64,000 bases of DNA from Labedella populi (GTDB taxonomy: Bacteria > Actinomycetota > Actinomycetes > Actinomycetales > Microbacteriaceae), in NCBI RefSeq assembly GCF_004078655.1, contig NZ_RZNC01000004.1, positions 62,001-126,000 on the forward strand, in the 5' to 3' direction. The translations under genes and the position numbers were made by a program. Below the pieces are notes generated by a model. It was not told the origin of the DNA, ran no database searches, and saw nothing but the letters and a program-made list of their open reading frames with translations. This document shows, one piece after another, positions 17,776 to 27,233 of the stretch. Each line of letters begins with the position of its first letter. Within the stretch, counting starts at the first letter, position 1.

Positions 17776-17815
17776 CGACGGCGGGGCGGTGCTCGAGTGC
17801 ACCGCCCCGCCGTCG
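17776..17815. terminator. Bidirectional hairpin terminator
   Basis: Perfect 17-bp arms cgacggcggggcggtgc and gcaccgccccgccgtcg around a 6-nt loop, between convergent genes. Confidence 0.88.
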
Positions 17816-17829
17816 ATTCGCCTCGCGGC

Positions 17830-18027
17830 TCAGTCGCGCGCCTCGCGAGCGCGGCTCGCGGGTGACGACGAGACGTCCTCGCCGTATTCCTCGAGGACCT
17901 CCGTCGTGTCGGAGACGGTCGACTCCTGCACCGGCTCCTCGTTCTCGCGCAGGTACTCGGCCTCTTCGGCCGCCGTGCCCTCGGACTCCGCCGGGGCGTC
18001 GTTCGTCGTTCCGAATGTGTCACTCAT
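17830..18027 (-). CDS. Small acidic hypothetical protein, 65 residues
   Basis: A Glu-rich, probably disordered protein (MSDTFGTTNDAPAESEG... ending SRAREARD) without a recognised domain. GGAAGGA lies about 8 nt before the ATG at 18027, and a bidirectional terminator follows its stop, both supporting a real gene. Its style is similar to the divergent small acidic protein at 18202. Confidence 0.65.
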   Translation of the reverse strand: MSDTFGTTNDAPAESEGTAAEEAEYLRENEEPVQESTVSDTTEVLEEYGEDVSSSPASRAREARD

Positions 18028-18189
18028 GGCGCACGTCCTTCCTGTAGCGGTCACCCGACGATAGGCCGTCGACTCTCTGCGAGGCCCGCCCTTGACGCCG
18101 GGATGACCCCGCGGTAGCCCGCCGACGGTCGCGCTCGCCACGGGAGTCGCCCGATTGTCAACGGGATGGGACGGGCACGGCCACGGCGG

Positions 18190-18201
18190 TAACGTCGGCC
18201 T
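18190..18201 (+). promoter_or_regulatory. -10 box with leaderless spacing
   Basis: TAACGT at 18190-18195, six nt, then ATG at 18202. Confidence 0.5.
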
Positions 18202-18384
18202 ATGAGCGATTACAGCAGCCCGTCCCCTGAGGACGAGATCACGGGTTCCTCCGTCTCCGGCAGCGAGAACGACGCCTCGGAGAGCGACACGACCGACGAG
18301 AACATCAGCACGGATCCCATGACGGAGGAGGACACCGACTCCGGCGGGGCACCCGAAGAGCCGGACGTCACGAACCCCGCCTGA
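18202..18384 (+). CDS. Small acidic hypothetical protein, 60 residues
   Basis: A low-complexity Ser/Glu/Asp/Thr-rich protein, strongly acidic and presumably unstructured. There is no family match. The frame begins 6 nt after a TAACGT box and has no Shine-Dalgarno, consistent with a leaderless mRNA. It could be a stress-related disordered protein, but nothing in the sequence proves expression. Confidence 0.5.
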   Translation: MSDYSSPSPEDEITGSSVSGSENDASESDTTDENISTDPMTEEDTDSGGAPEEPDVTNPA

Positions 18385-18567
18385 CGGACCGGCATGGACC
18401 GCCGCAACGACCGGCGTTCCACAGGAAAAGGGGCGATCGCGACGTGGTCGTCCTTTTTTCGATATATGCCGCAAACGTTCAGCCACTCCCCCTAGCGTTG
18501 AATACATCCGGAGCAACAGGGCTCACTCCTCGGCTGGGAAGTCGACTGACCAGCAGGAGATCACTCC

Positions 18568-19668
18568 ATGGACTATGCGAGCAACCCGCCCGGCGCCATC
18601 CGTCGGACCAAACCGCGCACGAGCGCACCCGGCGACACGACGAAGAGTTTCGCCGCCGTCTCCCGTGTCGTGAAGGAGACCCATCTCCTCGACCGGACGC
18701 GCGTCTTCTACATCCTCTTGTTCTCGGGCCTGATGCTCGCGCTCGGGGGCGCCATCACCGGCTTCATCCTCCTCGGCGACAGCTGGTTCCAGCTCCTGAT
18801 CGCCGCGGCACTCGGCCTCATCTTCACACAGTTCGCGTTCCTCGCCCACGAGGCCTCGCACCGCCAGGTGTTCGCCTCGGGACCCGCGAACGACCGGGCC
18901 GGTCGCTTCATCGCGACTGCGATCGTCGGTATCAGCTACGCGTGGTGGATGAACAAGCACTCCCGGCACCACGCCAACCCGAACAAGGTCGGTAAGGACC
19001 CGGACATCGAACTCGACACCATCTCGTTCCAGGAGAAGGACGCCGAGACGGCGCGCGGCCTGCGCGCGCTCATCACCCGCAAGCAGGGCTACCTCTTCTT
19101 CCCCCTCCTCACCTTCGAGGGCGCGAATCTGCACGTGCGCTCCGTCGCCGCGCTCTTCATCCGCGAGCCCGTGAAGGGACGCTGGATCGAATTGTCGACG
19201 ATCGCGGTGCGGTTCATCGTCGTCTTCGGCGCGATCTTCTGGCTGCTCCCCCTCGGAATGGCGCTCGCCTTCATCGGCGTGCAGATGGCCGTGTTCGGCG
19301 TGTACATGGGCGCCTCGTTCGCCCCGAACCACAAGGGCATGCCGATCGTCGGCGCCGACGAGAAGCTCGATTTCTTCGCCAAGCAGGTCCGCACCTCGCG
19401 GAACATCAGCGGTGGCTGGTGGGCGAGCGCGCTCATGGGCGGGCTCAACTACCAGGTCGAGCACCACCTGTTCCCGAACATGCCGCGCCCGCATCTCGCG
19501 AAGGCCCGCGACATCGTGCGTGAGCACTGCGCGACGCTCGGGGTGCCGTACACGGAGACGACCCTCGTCGAGTCCTACTCCATCGTCATCGGCTACCTCA
19601 ACCGCGTCGGCCTCTCCGCCCGCGACCCCTTCGACTGCCCGATGGTGAACCAGTTCCGCCGCGTCTGA
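18568..19668 (+). CDS. Membrane fatty acid desaturase
   Basis: A di-iron acyl desaturase that introduces a double bond into membrane acyl chains. It has 366 residues. Histidine boxes are HEASH (~residue 95), HSRHH (~131) and QVEHH (~298), the last of the front-end/acyl-lipid type. Hydrophobic helix pairs precede and follow the second box. ATG at 18568 follows AGGAGA with 8-nt spacing. It is monocistronic, with a hairpin terminator after it. A cold-shock gene lies next, fitting a membrane-fluidity role, but no shared regulatory site was seen. Confidence 0.92.
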   Translation: MDYASNPPGAIRRTKPRTSAPGDTTKSFAAVSRVVKETHLLDRTRVFYILLFSGLMLALGGAITGFILLGDSWFQLLIAAALGLIFTQFAFLAHEASHRQVFASGPANDRAGRFIATAIVGISYAWWMNKHSRHHANPNKVGKDPDIELDTISFQEKDAETARGLRALITRKQGYLFFPLLTFEGANLHVRSVAALFIREPVKGRWIELSTIAVRFIVVFGAIFWLLPLGMALAFIGVQMAVFGVYMGASFAPNHKGMPIVGADEKLDFFAKQVRTSRNISGGWWASALMGGLNYQVEHHLFPNMPRPHLAKARDIVREHCATLGVPYTETTLVESYSIVIGYLNRVGLSARDPFDCPMVNQFRRV

Positions 19669-19680
19669 CTCGCATTTAAT

Positions 19681-19732
19681 CGGCCTCGAGGCCACGTGTT
19701 CCCTGCATCCGGGAGCACGTGGCCTCGAGCCG
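19681..19732 (+). terminator. Hairpin terminator after the desaturase gene
   Basis: Long inverted repeat: cggcctcgaggccacgtg pairs with cacgtggcctcgagccg around a loop containing ccctgcatccggg. There are one or two mismatches and no long T run. Confidence 0.75.
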
Positions 19733-19779
19733 TTCTCGGTGAGCGGAAATCCGCGCTCCCACTCGGGCTCCCAGTGCGG

Positions 19780-20162
19780 TAGGCTGAAGCCGTTATCGTT
19801 TGCCTCGTGGGTCCGTGTTTTCGTGCATCATTCCGGATCAAACCCACTAGCAGGCCCGTTTGTCAGGGACCCTCGTCTGCACAAGAGGAATCCCAGGAGA
19901 GTCCGCGTCACATCATCGTCACTGCGTTCATAGATACCGCGTTCATGGCCACCGCGTCACTCTCCGCATCACCCCTGTCCCGCTTCTCCTCGCCGAAGCG
20001 GCGTATCCGCTCGCGACCGGCTCTCGGTTCGCACGGGCGCCGCACAGGAGCAGCACTCTCATCTCTCCACGGAGCCGATCTCCGTCGGAGCGGGCTTGGT
20101 GAAACCGCCTCGCCCTTCGTCCCGCAAGCCGGGTCGGCAACACCACAAAGTAAGGAATGATC
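19780..20162 (+). promoter_or_regulatory. Promoter and ~370-nt leader of the cold-shock gene
   Basis: A TAGGCT -10 box at 19780-19785, with an alternative TATCGT at 19794, places the start about 370 nt before the coding region. The stretch holds no convincing gene. It contains paired segments such as gtgggt/acccac near 19807 and 19850. Long structured leaders are known for cold-shock mRNAs in other bacteria, where they act as temperature-sensitive switches. That role here is inference. Confidence 0.55.
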
Positions 20163-20366
20163 ATGGCTACTGGAACTGTTAAGTGGTTCAACGCGGAAAA
20201 GGGCTTCGGCTTCATCTCCCCCGATGACGGCTCTGCTGACGTCTTCGCTCACTTCTCCGCCATCGAGTCGACGGGCTACCGCTCGCTCGAGGAGAACCAG
20301 CGCGTCGAGTTCGAGACCGCTCGTGGCCCCAAGGGCCTCCAGGCCGAGAAGATCCGCGCGATCTGA
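20163..20366 (+). CDS. Cold-shock protein
   Basis: A 67-residue single cold-shock domain, an RNA/ssDNA chaperone. It begins [20 protein letters not shown], with RNP1 (KGFGFI) and RNP2-like (VFAHF) motifs intact. AAGGA lies 6 nt before the ATG at 20163, whereas the ATG at 20157 abuts it, so 20163 is preferred. It is the CspA family and is preceded by a long leader and followed by a terminator. Confidence 0.96.
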   Translation: MATGTVKWFNAEKGFGFISPDDGSADVFAHFSAIESTGYRSLEENQRVEFETARGPKGLQAEKIRAI

Positions 20367-20379
20367 ATCGACCCACCCG

Positions 20380-20436
20380 GAACGCCGGGTCGTCGAGCGC
20401 CGTGAAAGCGGCGCCGACGGCCCGGCGTTCTCTTTT
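20380..20436 (+). terminator. Terminator of the cold-shock gene
   Basis: gaacgccgggtcgtcg pairs with cgacggcccggcgttc, with a nested inner hairpin, followed by tcttttc. Confidence 0.85.
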
Positions 20437-20538
20437 CGCATGCTGTGCCGTCGCCCCCTGACGCTGCCGGGGTGAACCCGTAGAATCGGAGCACGGTGCG
20501 GCGCCCCTCGGCGCCGCCTTTCACCGGACGGAGCGGCG

Positions 20539-21141
20539 ATGCTCGAAGCACTCACCGGACTCGGTCTCGCCTCGGCCGCCGGGTTGAACGCCTATATCCC
20601 GATGCTCGCGATGGGCCTGTTGTCTCGGTTCACCGATCTCCTCTCCGTTCCGCCCGGCTGGGCGTGGCTCGAGAACGAATGGGTCATGGTCGTGCTCGGC
20701 GTCCTCCTCGTCATCGACATGGTCGCCGACAAGATCCCCGCCGTCGACAGCGTCAACGACATCATCCAGACGGTCGTCCGTCCGGCTTCGGGCGGGATCG
20801 TCTTCGGCTCGGGATCCGCATCCGAGACGGTCGCCGTCACCGATCCCGAGCAATTCGTGTCGAGCGGCCAGTGGGTACCGGTCGTCACGGGTGTCGGCAT
20901 CGCCCTCCTCGTACACCTCGCGAAGGCCGCGATCCGCCCGATCGCCAACGCGGCAACCTTCGGGCTCGCCGCCCCCGTACTGAGCGCGGTCGAGGACGCG
21001 GCGAGCGTGGGGCTTGTGATCCTCGCGGTCGTCGTCCCGGTCCTCGTCGTCGTCGCGATCGCCGCGCTCGTGTGGGGTGCCGTCGTGTTCGTGAGGCGCA
21101 AGCGCCGCGCTCACGCCGCGAACGCGTCGGCCGCCGCCTGA
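20539..21141 (+). CDS. DUF4126 membrane protein
   Basis: A 200-residue protein of the DUF4126 family with four hydrophobic segments (residues ~4-28, ~48-66, ~115-135 and ~150-180). It has a family-typical beginning (LTGLGLASAAGLNAYIPML) and a basic C-terminal tail. Function unknown. GGAG lies 5-6 nt before the ATG at 20539, and a TAGAAT -10 box is at 20481-20486. The next gene, sbcD, starts 64 bp downstream with its own -10 box. Confidence 0.85.
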   Translation: MLEALTGLGLASAAGLNAYIPMLAMGLLSRFTDLLSVPPGWAWLENEWVMVVLGVLLVIDMVADKIPAVDSVNDIIQTVVRPASGGIVFGSGSASETVAVTDPEQFVSSGQWVPVVTGVGIALLVHLAKAAIRPIANAATFGLAAPVLSAVEDAASVGLVILAVVVPVLVVVAIAALVWGAVVFVRRKRRAHAANASAAA

Positions 21142-21193
21142 TGGGTCCGAGCGACGCGACCGCACGCCGCGGAAGACTGTCGGTGGGCGCGGT

Positions 21194-21205
21194 TATCGTG
21201 GTCGC
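21194..21205 (+). promoter_or_regulatory. -10 box for sbcD, leaderless spacing
   Basis: TATCGT at 21194-21199, six nt, then the ATG of sbcD at 21206. No Shine-Dalgarno sequence. Confidence 0.55.
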
Positions 21206-22357
21206 ATGAGGATCCTCCACACGTCCGACTGGCACGTCGGTCGGACCTTCCACGGTCACAGCACCACGGAGGCCCTCGAGTCGGTGCTCGACGCACTCGT
21301 CGCGATCGTGCGCGAGCGCTCCGTCGACGTCGTGATCGTCGCGGGAGACGTCTTCGACTCCACGATGCCGGCATCGGACCACTACGGTGTCCTCGAGCGC
21401 ACCCTCTCGAGGCTGCGGGGAGCGGGCACCGTCGTCATCGTCACGAGCGGCAACCACGACTCCGCGACGCGGCTCGGGTTCCAGTCGGAGTTCGCTCGAC
21501 TGGCGGACGTGCATGTCATCACACGACCGGAGCAGCACGACGTCCCCGTCACTCTCGAGGACGAGCACGGTCCCGTGCACGTGTACGGCATCCCCTACCT
21601 CGAGCCGTCGCTCGTACGGCACCGCTACCCCGACGTCGCCCTCAAACGCCATTCCGACGTCCTGGGCTTCGTCATGGACCGGATCCGGAGCGACCTCGCC
21701 GAGCGCGGCGGTCGGTCGGTCGTCGTCTCCCACTGCTTCGCGACGGGCGCCGCGGGCAGCGACGTCGAGCGCGACATCACGGCCGGCGGCCTCGACTACG
21801 TCCCCCTCGCGACGTTCGACGGGCCCGACTACGTCGCCCTGGGGCACATCCACGGTCGTGCTGCGCTCTCCGACCGTGTGCGCTACTCGGGCGCCCCGCT
21901 GCATTACTCCTTCAGCGAGGCGGACAAGCCCCGGGGAGCCTGGCTCGTCGAGCTCGACGCCTCGGGTCTCAGCACCGTCGAGTGGGTCGACCTCCCCATC
22001 CCGCGGCGACTGGTCCGCCTCACGGGGCCGATCGAGGAGCTTCTCCTCTCCCCCGACTACACCGAGTTCGAGGACGCCTGGCTCGCCGTCGTCCTCACCG
22101 ATGATGTCCGTCCGCTCGACGCGATGCCGCGCTTGCAGCGGCGGTTCCGCTGGTGCGCGCTGCTCGAGCACCGCCCCGCGACCGTGCACGACGACGGCGT
22201 CGTGAGCTACGCCGCGCGGATCGAGCAGAAGAGCGACGTCGAGATCGTCGCCGGCTTCCTCGAGCACGTCCGCAACGGCCGTGGGCCGACGAACGCCGAA
22301 GCCGAGCTGGTCGGCGACGCGTTCGCGGCCGTCGCCGCGCGCGAGGCCACCCGATGA
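21206..22357 (+). CDS. sbcD: Exonuclease SbcCD subunit D
   Basis: Mre11-type Mn-dependent nuclease subunit that with SbcC trims DNA ends, hairpins and protein-blocked ends. The 383-residue protein shows the phosphodiesterase motifs in order: HTSDWHVGR (D-x-H), AGDVFDS (GD), TSGNHDS (GNHD), VVSHCF and LGHIHGR (GHxH). Its C-terminal part is the SbcC-contacting region. The stop overlaps the sbcC start (ATGA), the usual coupled arrangement. Confidence 0.95.
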   Translation: MRILHTSDWHVGRTFHGHSTTEALESVLDALVAIVRERSVDVVIVAGDVFDSTMPASDHYGVLERTLSRLRGAGTVVIVTSGNHDSATRLGFQSEFARLADVHVITRPEQHDVPVTLEDEHGPVHVYGIPYLEPSLVRHRYPDVALKRHSDVLGFVMDRIRSDLAERGGRSVVVSHCFATGAAGSDVERDITAGGLDYVPLATFDGPDYVALGHIHGRAALSDRVRYSGAPLHYSFSEADKPRGAWLVELDASGLSTVEWVDLPIPRRLVRLTGPIEELLLSPDYTEFEDAWLAVVLTDDVRPLDAMPRLQRRFRWCALLEHRPATVHDDGVVSYAARIEQKSDVEIVAGFLEHVRNGRGPTNAEAELVGDAFAAVAAREATR

Positions 22358-25300
22358 GGATCACCCGGCTCGCCCTCGCCGGCTTCGGCCCGTACCGCGA
22401 CGAGCAGGAGATCGACTTCCGCGCCTTCGAGGACGACGGCATCTACCTCATCGGCGGCCGCACCGGGGCGGGCAAGTCGACCATCCTCGACGCGGTCTGC
22501 TTCGCCCTGTACGCCTCCGTCCCGCGCTTCGAGAAGTCCGAGGCGCGATTGCGCAGCGACCACTGCGCGCCGGAGGACCCCACATGGGTCGCCCTCGAAT
22601 TCACGGCCGGTGGCCACGACTACCGCGTGACCCGATCGCCGGCGTACGAACGACCGAAGGCGCGCGGCGAGGGGATGACCGTCTCGGCTCCGACGGCCGA
22701 ACTCGCCGTCCGCGTCGACGGCGAGTGGCACGGCGTCGCGGCTCGACCGAAAGACGTCGGCGTCCGCCTCGCCGAGATCGTCCAGCTCACGCGCGATCAG
22801 TTCCTCCAGGTGATCCTGCTCGCGCAGAACCGCTTCCAGCGCTTCCTCGCCGCAAGCCACGACGAGCGACAGGACGTGCTGCGCTCGCTGTTCGCGACCG
22901 AGAGGTTCTCGTCGTTCGAGGAGTACCTCGTCGAACGACGAAAAGCAGTGGAGGACGAACTCGGGACCGATCTCGCGACGGTCGAGCGCCTCGTCGACCG
23001 CACGCGAGAGCTCGTCGCCGCGACACTCGCCGACGCGACATCAGCCGATGTGCAGGACGACGGCGCGGATGCGGTCGTCGAACGGCACGCCGGCGGGGAC
23101 GTAGACGGCGAAGGCACCGCCTCCGCCCCCGACCTGCACTCCGACCTGGACTCCGACGCGGACGCACTCGGCGACGAGGGCCCTTGTGACGAGTCATGGT
23201 TCGCGGACCGCATCGCCCTGCTCGTCCCGCTCCTGGAGGCCGCCGAGCGTCGGCTCGAGAGTGCGGACGACGCGGCGACCCGCGCCGAGGAGCACGACCG
23301 ACGAGCCGGTGAGCTCGCGCGTCGGGTGCGGCGCCGCGACGCCGCCCGACGAGCGCACGACGAGCTCGCCGCGCGCCACGAGGCCGACGCGGCGGAGCGA
23401 GCGGAACTCGCTCGCGCTCGAGCGGCAGCTCCGCTCTGGCCCCTCGTGGCCGCAGTCGATTCGAGCCGCGAGCGTGAGCTCGCCGCCGCGGCGGCGGTCG
23501 ACCGCGCTCGGCGAGTCTTCGACGACCTGATCGCGGGAGACCGGGCGAACGGGGACGACGCCGCGGGCATCGATGCGACGACCCCGCCCGACGCGGCGGT
23601 AGAGGTATTCACGCGCGCGCTCGGGAGTCTCGCCGATGCCGCCGCGGCCGAGCGCGAGCTCCCCCACCTCGTCGCAGACGTCGAACGCGCCCTCGAGCGG
23701 GTGGAGTCCACCCGCCGAGCCGTCGACGAGGCCTCCGTTCGCCGCGCGGAGATCCCCGCGGAACTCGCCGCCGCACGCGAGAGCGTCACGGCGACCGCGG
23801 CGGTAGCGGCGGGACTCGACGCGGCGACGACCGTCGTCGAGGGCCTCAAGCGGCAGCTCGCCGCCGCGCACGACGTGCGATCACTCACCGACGAGCTTCG
23901 CCGGGCCGACGCCGCCGAAATCGCGGCCCGCTCGGCGGCGCGCGAGGCGAGCGCGCACCTCGAGCACCTCCTCACGGTGCGACTCGGGGGCTACGCCGGC
24001 GAACTCGCCGAGCGGCTCCAGGAGGGCGAGCCGTGCGCCGTCTGCGGCTCCACGGTCCACCCGTCGCCCGCCGTCCCGCCGAGCGACGACGACCGTGTGC
24101 GCGATGACGACATCGAGTCGGCCCGCGCGACGGACGCAGAGCGCTCCGCAGCCGTCGAGCGCGCGAGCCGGGCAGCACGCGACGCGGACACGGCGCAGAA
24201 GCAAGCCCTCGTCGCGGCGGGTGGGGCCACAGCGGACGAGCTCGAGACCCGCCTCGCGGATGCCGAGGCGCACCGGGACGCGTGCGCGTCGGCGAGCGCG
24301 CGGCTGTCCCGGCTCGAGGCCGCCGCCGAGGAGCTCGTGGCCGAGGCCGATCGGGTCGACGCGGTGTTCGGCGAGCGCGTCGCCGACCGCGACGTGGCGA
24401 TCGAGGAGCACGTCGCCGCGACGACCCGGCTGGAAGCCGTCCGCGCGCGGGTCGACGCCGCTCGAGGCCCGAACTCGTCCGTCGCCGACCGGGTCGCGCG
24501 TACGACGGCCCGCCGCGACGCGGCGACGGCCCTCGCGAGCGCCGTGGCGTCGCTCGAGGAGCGCGCACTCGAACACGTCACCGCGCGTGAGGCTCTCGAC
24601 GCGGCTCTCGCCGGGTCGTCCGCCGCGGAACACGACTTCCACGACGCCGACGGCGTGCGTGCCGCCCACCGCGACGAGGCGCGCATCCGCCTCCTCGACG
24701 AGCGGGTCGCCGCAGCCGCCGACGAGCGGGCGGCCACAGCGGCGACGCTCGCCGATCCCGACCTCGTCGACCTCCCGGACGACGAGCCCGACACCGCCGC
24801 CTCGGCCGCGGCCGTCTCCCGCGCCCGGGCGGCCCGCGACGCGGCCCTCTCCTCGCTGCACGCCCTGCAGGCTCGAGAGCGCGAACTGGCCTCCATCCGC
24901 CGCGACGCCCTGTCGGCGCTCTCCGCCGTGCGGGCGCGGCGGGACGAGGTCGAGGCCATCCGTGGGCTCGCGGACACCGTCGAGGGCAAGGCACCGAACA
25001 CCCGGCGGATGGATCTCGAGACGTTCGTCCTCGCGGCGCAGCTCGAGCAGATCATCGCGGCGGCCAACCGACGTTTCCATGTGATGACGAGCGGTCGTTT
25101 CACGCTCGAGCACGACGACGCCGTCGCCTACCGCAACACCGCGTCGGGCCTCGGGCTTGCGATCCGCGACGAATACACGGGGCGCGCCCGCTCTACCGCA
25201 TCGCTCTCGGGCGGCGAGACGTTCCTCGCGGCCCTCGCCCTCGCCCTGGGACTCGCCGAGGTGGTCACCGAGCGAGCCGGGGGCATCACCCTCGACACCC

Positions 25301-25530
25301 TCTTCATCGACGAGGGCTTCGGCTCGCTCGACTCCGAGACCCTCGAGATCGCGATGTCGACCCTCGATGAACTCCGCGCCGGCGGGCGCACCGTCGGGCT
25401 CATTAGCCACGTCGACGCCATGAAGGAGCGCATCTCCGCGCGACTCACCGTCGAGGTCGACGAGACGGGGGCGAGTCGCGTCCGCCAGCATGTGGCGGCT
25501 CTCCCGGGCCCACGGGGCACGTCCGTCTGA
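22354..25530 (+). CDS. sbcC: Exonuclease SbcCD subunit C (SMC-like ATPase)
   Basis: A Rad50-type ATPase of 1,058 residues. Walker A is GGRTGAGKSTILD (~33-45). Long Ala/Glu/Arg coiled coils flank a zinc-hook CAVC near residue 561, and the ABC signature LSGGETFLAALALAL (~950) and Walker B LDTLFIDEGFGSLD (~980) are present. An Asp/Gly-rich low-complexity insert sits at residues ~229-279 within the first coiled coil. It forms the SbcC2-SbcD2 complex with the upstream gene. A 21-bp-arm hairpin follows the stop. Confidence 0.95.
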   Translation: MRITRLALAGFGPYRDEQEIDFRAFEDDGIYLIGGRTGAGKSTILDAVCFALYASVPRFEKSEARLRSDHCAPEDPTWVALEFTAGGHDYRVTRSPAYERPKARGEGMTVSAPTAELAVRVDGEWHGVAARPKDVGVRLAEIVQLTRDQFLQVILLAQNRFQRFLAASHDERQDVLRSLFATERFSSFEEYLVERRKAVEDELGTDLATVERLVDRTRELVAATLADATSADVQDDGADAVVERHAGGDVDGEGTASAPDLHSDLDSDADALGDEGPCDESWFADRIALLVPLLEAAERRLESADDAATRAEEHDRRAGELARRVRRRDAARRAHDELAARHEADAAERAELARARAAAPLWPLVAAVDSSRERELAAAAAVDRARRVFDDLIAGDRANGDDAAGIDATTPPDAAVEVFTRALGSLADAAAAERELPHLVADVERALERVESTRRAVDEASVRRAEIPAELAAARESVTATAAVAAGLDAATTVVEGLKRQLAAAHDVRSLTDELRRADAAEIAARSAAREASAHLEHLLTVRLGGYAGELAERLQEGEPCAVCGSTVHPSPAVPPSDDDRVRDDDIESARATDAERSAAVERASRAARDADTAQKQALVAAGGATADELETRLADAEAHRDACASASARLSRLEAAAEELVAEADRVDAVFGERVADRDVAIEEHVAATTRLEAVRARVDAARGPNSSVADRVARTTARRDAATALASAVASLEERALEHVTAREALDAALAGSSAAEHDFHDADGVRAAHRDEARIRLLDERVAAAADERAATAATLADPDLVDLPDDEPDTAASAAAVSRARAARDAALSSLHALQARERELASIRRDALSALSAVRARRDEVEAIRGLADTVEGKAPNTRRMDLETFVLAAQLEQIIAAANRRFHVMTSGRFTLEHDDAVAYRNTASGLGLAIRDEYTGRARSTASLSGGETFLAALALALGLAEVVTERAGGITLDTLFIDEGFGSLDSETLEIAMSTLDELRAGGRTVGLISHVDAMKERISARLTVEVDETGASRVRQHVAALPGPRGTSV

Positions 25531-25591
25531 GCCGACGGGCGGAACCCGCTCGCGTGGCCGCCATGCCCTCGCGGAACGGCCAGTCCGGAGA

Positions 25592-25637
25592 CGCTCGGAA
25601 GGGCCTCGGTCGCCCACGACCGAGGCCCTTCCGAGCG
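25592..25637. terminator. Bidirectional terminator between sbcC and the symporter gene
   Basis: Perfect 21-bp arms at 25592-25612 and 25617-25637 (core ctcggaagggcctcggtc) around a 4-nt loop, between convergent genes. Confidence 0.9.
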
Positions 25638-25646
25638 GGTCGATCC

Positions 25647-27233
25647 TTAGTGGGACGTCGCCTTCTCGGCACCGTGCCCCGTCAGCGACCGCACGTCCAT
25701 CTCGGCCGCGAGCGCCGGGTCCTCCGCTGTGCGCTGCGGGATGAGCGAGCCGACGAACCCGAGGAGGAACCCGAGCGGGATGGAGACGATGCCGGGGTTG
25801 TCGAGCGGGAACCACGAGAAGTCGACCCCCCGGAACACCGACGTCTCGGCACCCGAGAACACCGGCGAGAACACGATGAGGATGAGGGCACTCCCGAGAC
25901 CGCCGTACATGCTGAAGACCGCACCCCGCGTCGTGAAGCGGCGCCAGAACAGCGAGTACACGATCGTCGGGAGGTTCGCGCTCGCGGCGATCGCGAAGGC
26001 GAGGGCCACGAGGAAGGCGACGTTCTGCCCCTGAACGGCGATCCCCCCGAGGATCGCGACGGCGCCGATCACCACGACGGTGCGGCGACCGACCTTCACC
26101 TCCATCTGCGGGTCGGCCTCGCCGCGCTTCACGACGTTCGCGTAGATGTCATGGGCGAACGACGCCGCCGCCGTGATGGTGAGCCCCGCGACGACCGCGA
26201 GAATCGTGGCGAAGGCGACGGCGGAGATGATGCCGAGCAGGATCGGTCCACCGAGCTGCAATGCCAGGAGCGGCGCTGCCGAATTCACGCCCCCCGCCGA
26301 ACCGAGGATCGTCTCGCTGCCGACGAGGGCGACGGCGCCGTAGCCGAGCACGAGCGTGAAGAGGTAGAAGATCCCGATGAGCCAGATCGCCCAGACGACG
26401 GAGCGACGAGCCTCCTTCGCCGTCGGCACGGTGTAGAAGCGCATGAGGACGTGCGGCAGTCCGGCCGTGCCGAGGATGAGGGCGAGGCCCAGCGAGACGA
26501 AGTTCAGCGGATTGGCGCCGTATTGCTTGCCCGGAGCGAGGATCTCCTCCGTGCCCGCCGACTGCACGGCCTTGTCGAGCAGCGCCGAGAGGTCGAAGCC
26601 GTGCAGGGCGAGGACCCACACCGTCATGACTGCGGCACCGGCGATGAGCAGCACGGCCTTGATGATCTGCACCCACGTCGTGCCCTTCATCCCTCCGACC
26701 AGGACGTAGAGGATCATGAGAGCGCCGACGACGGTCACGACGATCCCCGTTCCGATCCGGTCGTTGATCCCGAGGAGCAACGCCACGAGGCCGCCGGCCC
26801 CGGCCATCTGCGCGAGCAGGTAGAAGAACGTCACCGCGAGGGTCGTGATCGCCGCGGCGAGTCGCACGGGCCGCTGACGGAGCCGGAACGACAGCACGTC
26901 GGCCATGGTGAACTTCCCCGTGTTGCGCATGAGCTCGGCCACGAGCAGGAGCGCGATGATCCACGCGACGAGGAAACCGATGGAGTAGAGGAAGCCGTCG
27001 TAGCCGTTGACCGCGATCGCCCCGACGATGCCGAGGAACGACGCCGCCGAGAGGTAGTCGCCCGCGATGGCCGCGCCGTTCTGCGGCCCGGTGAAGGAGC
27101 GCCCGGCGGCGTAGTAGTCGGAAGCCGTCTTGTTGTTGCGACTCGCGCGGATGACGACGAAGAGGGTGACCCCCACGAAGAGCACGAAGATCGAGATGTT
27201 GAGGACCGGGTCGTTGAGCTCCTCGACGTTCAT
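25647..27233 (-). CDS. actP: Cation/acetate-type sodium:solute symporter
   Basis: A 528-residue member of the SSS (sodium:solute symporter) family with about 13 transmembrane helices. SASDYYAAGRSFTGPQNG-like wording at residues ~35-52 and GDYLSAASFLGIVG (~57-70) are typical of ActP-type acetate/short-chain monocarboxylate permeases. The ATG at 27233 overlaps the DUF485 stop (ATGA), and actP is usually coupled to a DUF485 gene (yjcH). The divergent LuxR-type regulator and prpBC nearby point to uptake of acetate or propionate. Exact substrate inferred. Confidence 0.88.
   Translation of the reverse strand: MNVEELNDPVLNISIFVLFVGVTLFVVIRASRNNKTASDYYAAGRSFTGPQNGAAIAGDYLSAASFLGIVGAIAVNGYDGFLYSIGFLVAWIIALLLVAELMRNTGKFTMADVLSFRLRQRPVRLAAAITTLAVTFFYLLAQMAGAGGLVALLLGINDRIGTGIVVTVVGALMILYVLVGGMKGTTWVQIIKAVLLIAGAAVMTVWVLALHGFDLSALLDKAVQSAGTEEILAPGKQYGANPLNFVSLGLALILGTAGLPHVLMRFYTVPTAKEARRSVVWAIWLIGIFYLFTLVLGYGAVALVGSETILGSAGGVNSAAPLLALQLGGPILLGIISAVAFATILAVVAGLTITAAASFAHDIYANVVKRGEADPQMEVKVGRRTVVVIGAVAILGGIAVQGQNVAFLVALAFAIAASANLPTIVYSLFWRRFTTRGAVFSMYGGLGSALILIVFSPVFSGAETSVFRGVDFSWFPLDNPGIVSIPLGFLLGFVGSLIPQRTAEDPALAAEMDVRSLTGHGAEKATSH

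Noticed and set aside
19807-20160. 117-codon frame upstream of the cold-shock gene
   Set aside because: Lies entirely in the expected leader, ends just before the cold-shock start, has unusual codon use and no recognisable domain.
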